The notes under the pieces are model-generated. The model had not been told where the DNA came from, ran no database searches, and saw only the letters and a list, made by a program, of their open reading frames with translations. A stretch of DNA of 64,000 nt from Streptomyces sp. NRRL S-646 (GTDB lineage: Bacteria > Actinomycetota > Actinomycetes > Streptomycetales > Streptomycetaceae), in contig NZ_JODC01000017.1 in assembly GCF_000720765.1 (NCBI RefSeq), positions 124,001 to 188,000 on the forward strand, in the 5' to 3' direction. Below are positions 63,682-64,000 of this stretch, one piece after another (the first letter of the stretch is position 1; each line of letters starts with the position of its first letter). The position numbers were made by a program, and so were the translations under genes.

Positions 63682-63770
63682 GCGGGCACCGGTGCCCGCA
63701 CCCCACAACGACAACTGCTACACGCACGAACGTCACGCGCGCCACGTGCCCTACCGGTACGTGGCGCGTG
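63682..63770 (+). promoter_or_regulatory. Two hairpins between dapA and RNase J
   Basis: First, an exact 18-bp palindrome GCGGGCACCGGTGCCCGC (63682-63699), a possible dapA terminator. Second, a hairpin spanning 63734-63770 (CACGCgcGCCACGT / ACGTGGCGCGTG, loop GCCCTACCGGT) that ends immediately before the GAGGAG ribosome site of the RNase J gene. Confidence 0.6.
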
Positions 63771-63786
63771 TGGTGAGGAGAGTCTT

Positions 63787-64000
63787 TTGAGCCATCCGCA
63801 TCCTGAACTCGCCCCGCCCCCGCCGCTTCCCGAAGGCGGCCTGCGGGTCACGCCGCTCGGCGGTCTCGGCGAGATCGGCCGAAACATGACGGTCTTCGAG
63901 TACGGCGGCCGTCTTCTGATCGTCGACTGCGGCGTGCTCTTCCCCGAGGAGGAACAGCCCGGAATCGACCTGATCCTGCCGGACTTCTCGTCCGTACGGG
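63787..64000 (+). CDS. rnj: Ribonuclease J (RNase J), 3' end outside window
   Basis: The visible 71 codons read SHPHPELAPPPPLPEGG, then LRVTPLGGLGEIGRNMTVFEYGGRLLIVDCGVLFPEEEQPGIDLILPDF, the metallo-beta-lactamase start of RNase J. The zinc HxHxDH motif would lie just past the window edge. TTG start with a GGTGAGGAGAG site. RNase J is a 5' exo- and endonuclease in RNA decay; a hairpin abuts the ribosome site. Confidence 0.93.
   Translation, partial: MSHPHPELAPPPPLPEGGLRVTPLGGLGEIGRNMTVFEYGGRLLIVDCGVLFPEEEQPGIDLILPDFSSVR

Overview
The window looks like a Streptomyces chromosome, or a very close relative. It is GC-rich with strong third-position G/C bias, and many starts are GTG or TTG. It carries bldB, WhiJ-type regulatory cassettes and the block rpsO, pnp, M16 peptidase, dapB, thyX, dapA, RNase J, which is typical of streptomycetes. 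No tRNA, rRNA, CRISPR array or intact insertion sequence was seen.

About 1-55 kb is one large type VII (ESX) secretion locus. The machinery genes sit at its two ends. At the left are a partial Pro-rich gene, eccE and eccB (divergent), the WXG100 pair esxB/esxA and a first mycosin. At the right are eccC (three FtsK/SpoIIIE ATPase domains), the divergent eccD (ubiquitin-like domain plus about 11 membrane segments) and a membrane-anchored beta-propeller protein.

Between these ends lies roughly 40 kb of candidate substrates and helpers. It holds two further tandem mycosins that look foreign in codon use. It holds about sixteen WXG100, EspC-like or LXG-like proteins (esxB and esxA included), many ending in a YxxxD/E signal, among them a GHSYG alpha/beta-hydrolase. 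It also has lipoproteins, three paralogous two-cysteine membrane proteins, and a WhiJ-type regulatory cassette (HATPase, XRE-DUF5753, DUF397). The centrepiece is a 1761-residue polymorphic toxin at 36482-41767. It has a CpnT-like membrane/WXG core, a long low-complexity stalk, a papain-fold (Tox-PL) domain and a C-terminal nucleic-acid/nucleotide deaminase. A SUKH-4 immunity gene lies directly downstream. A toxin-less paralog at 30578-31741 shares the core almost exactly. A SUKH-4 protein fused to a degenerate deaminase, an Imm35/YrhB-like protein, an NTPase and bldB follow.

Two genes here are broken by single-base frameshifts (20358-21598 and 32189-32624). A decayed copy of a glycine-rich substrate gene seems to survive between mycosins 2 and 3.

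From about 55 to 64 kb the window is conserved core: rpsO and pnp with an RNase III-type hairpin between them, an M16 peptidase, dapB, a small membrane protein, a PH-domain membrane protein, thyX, dapA with a structured leader, and the 5' end of RNase J. The picture is an ESX exporter with a resident and still-changing set of effectors and immunity proteins, next to developmental regulators. Functional calls rest on motifs read by eye; no database search was run.
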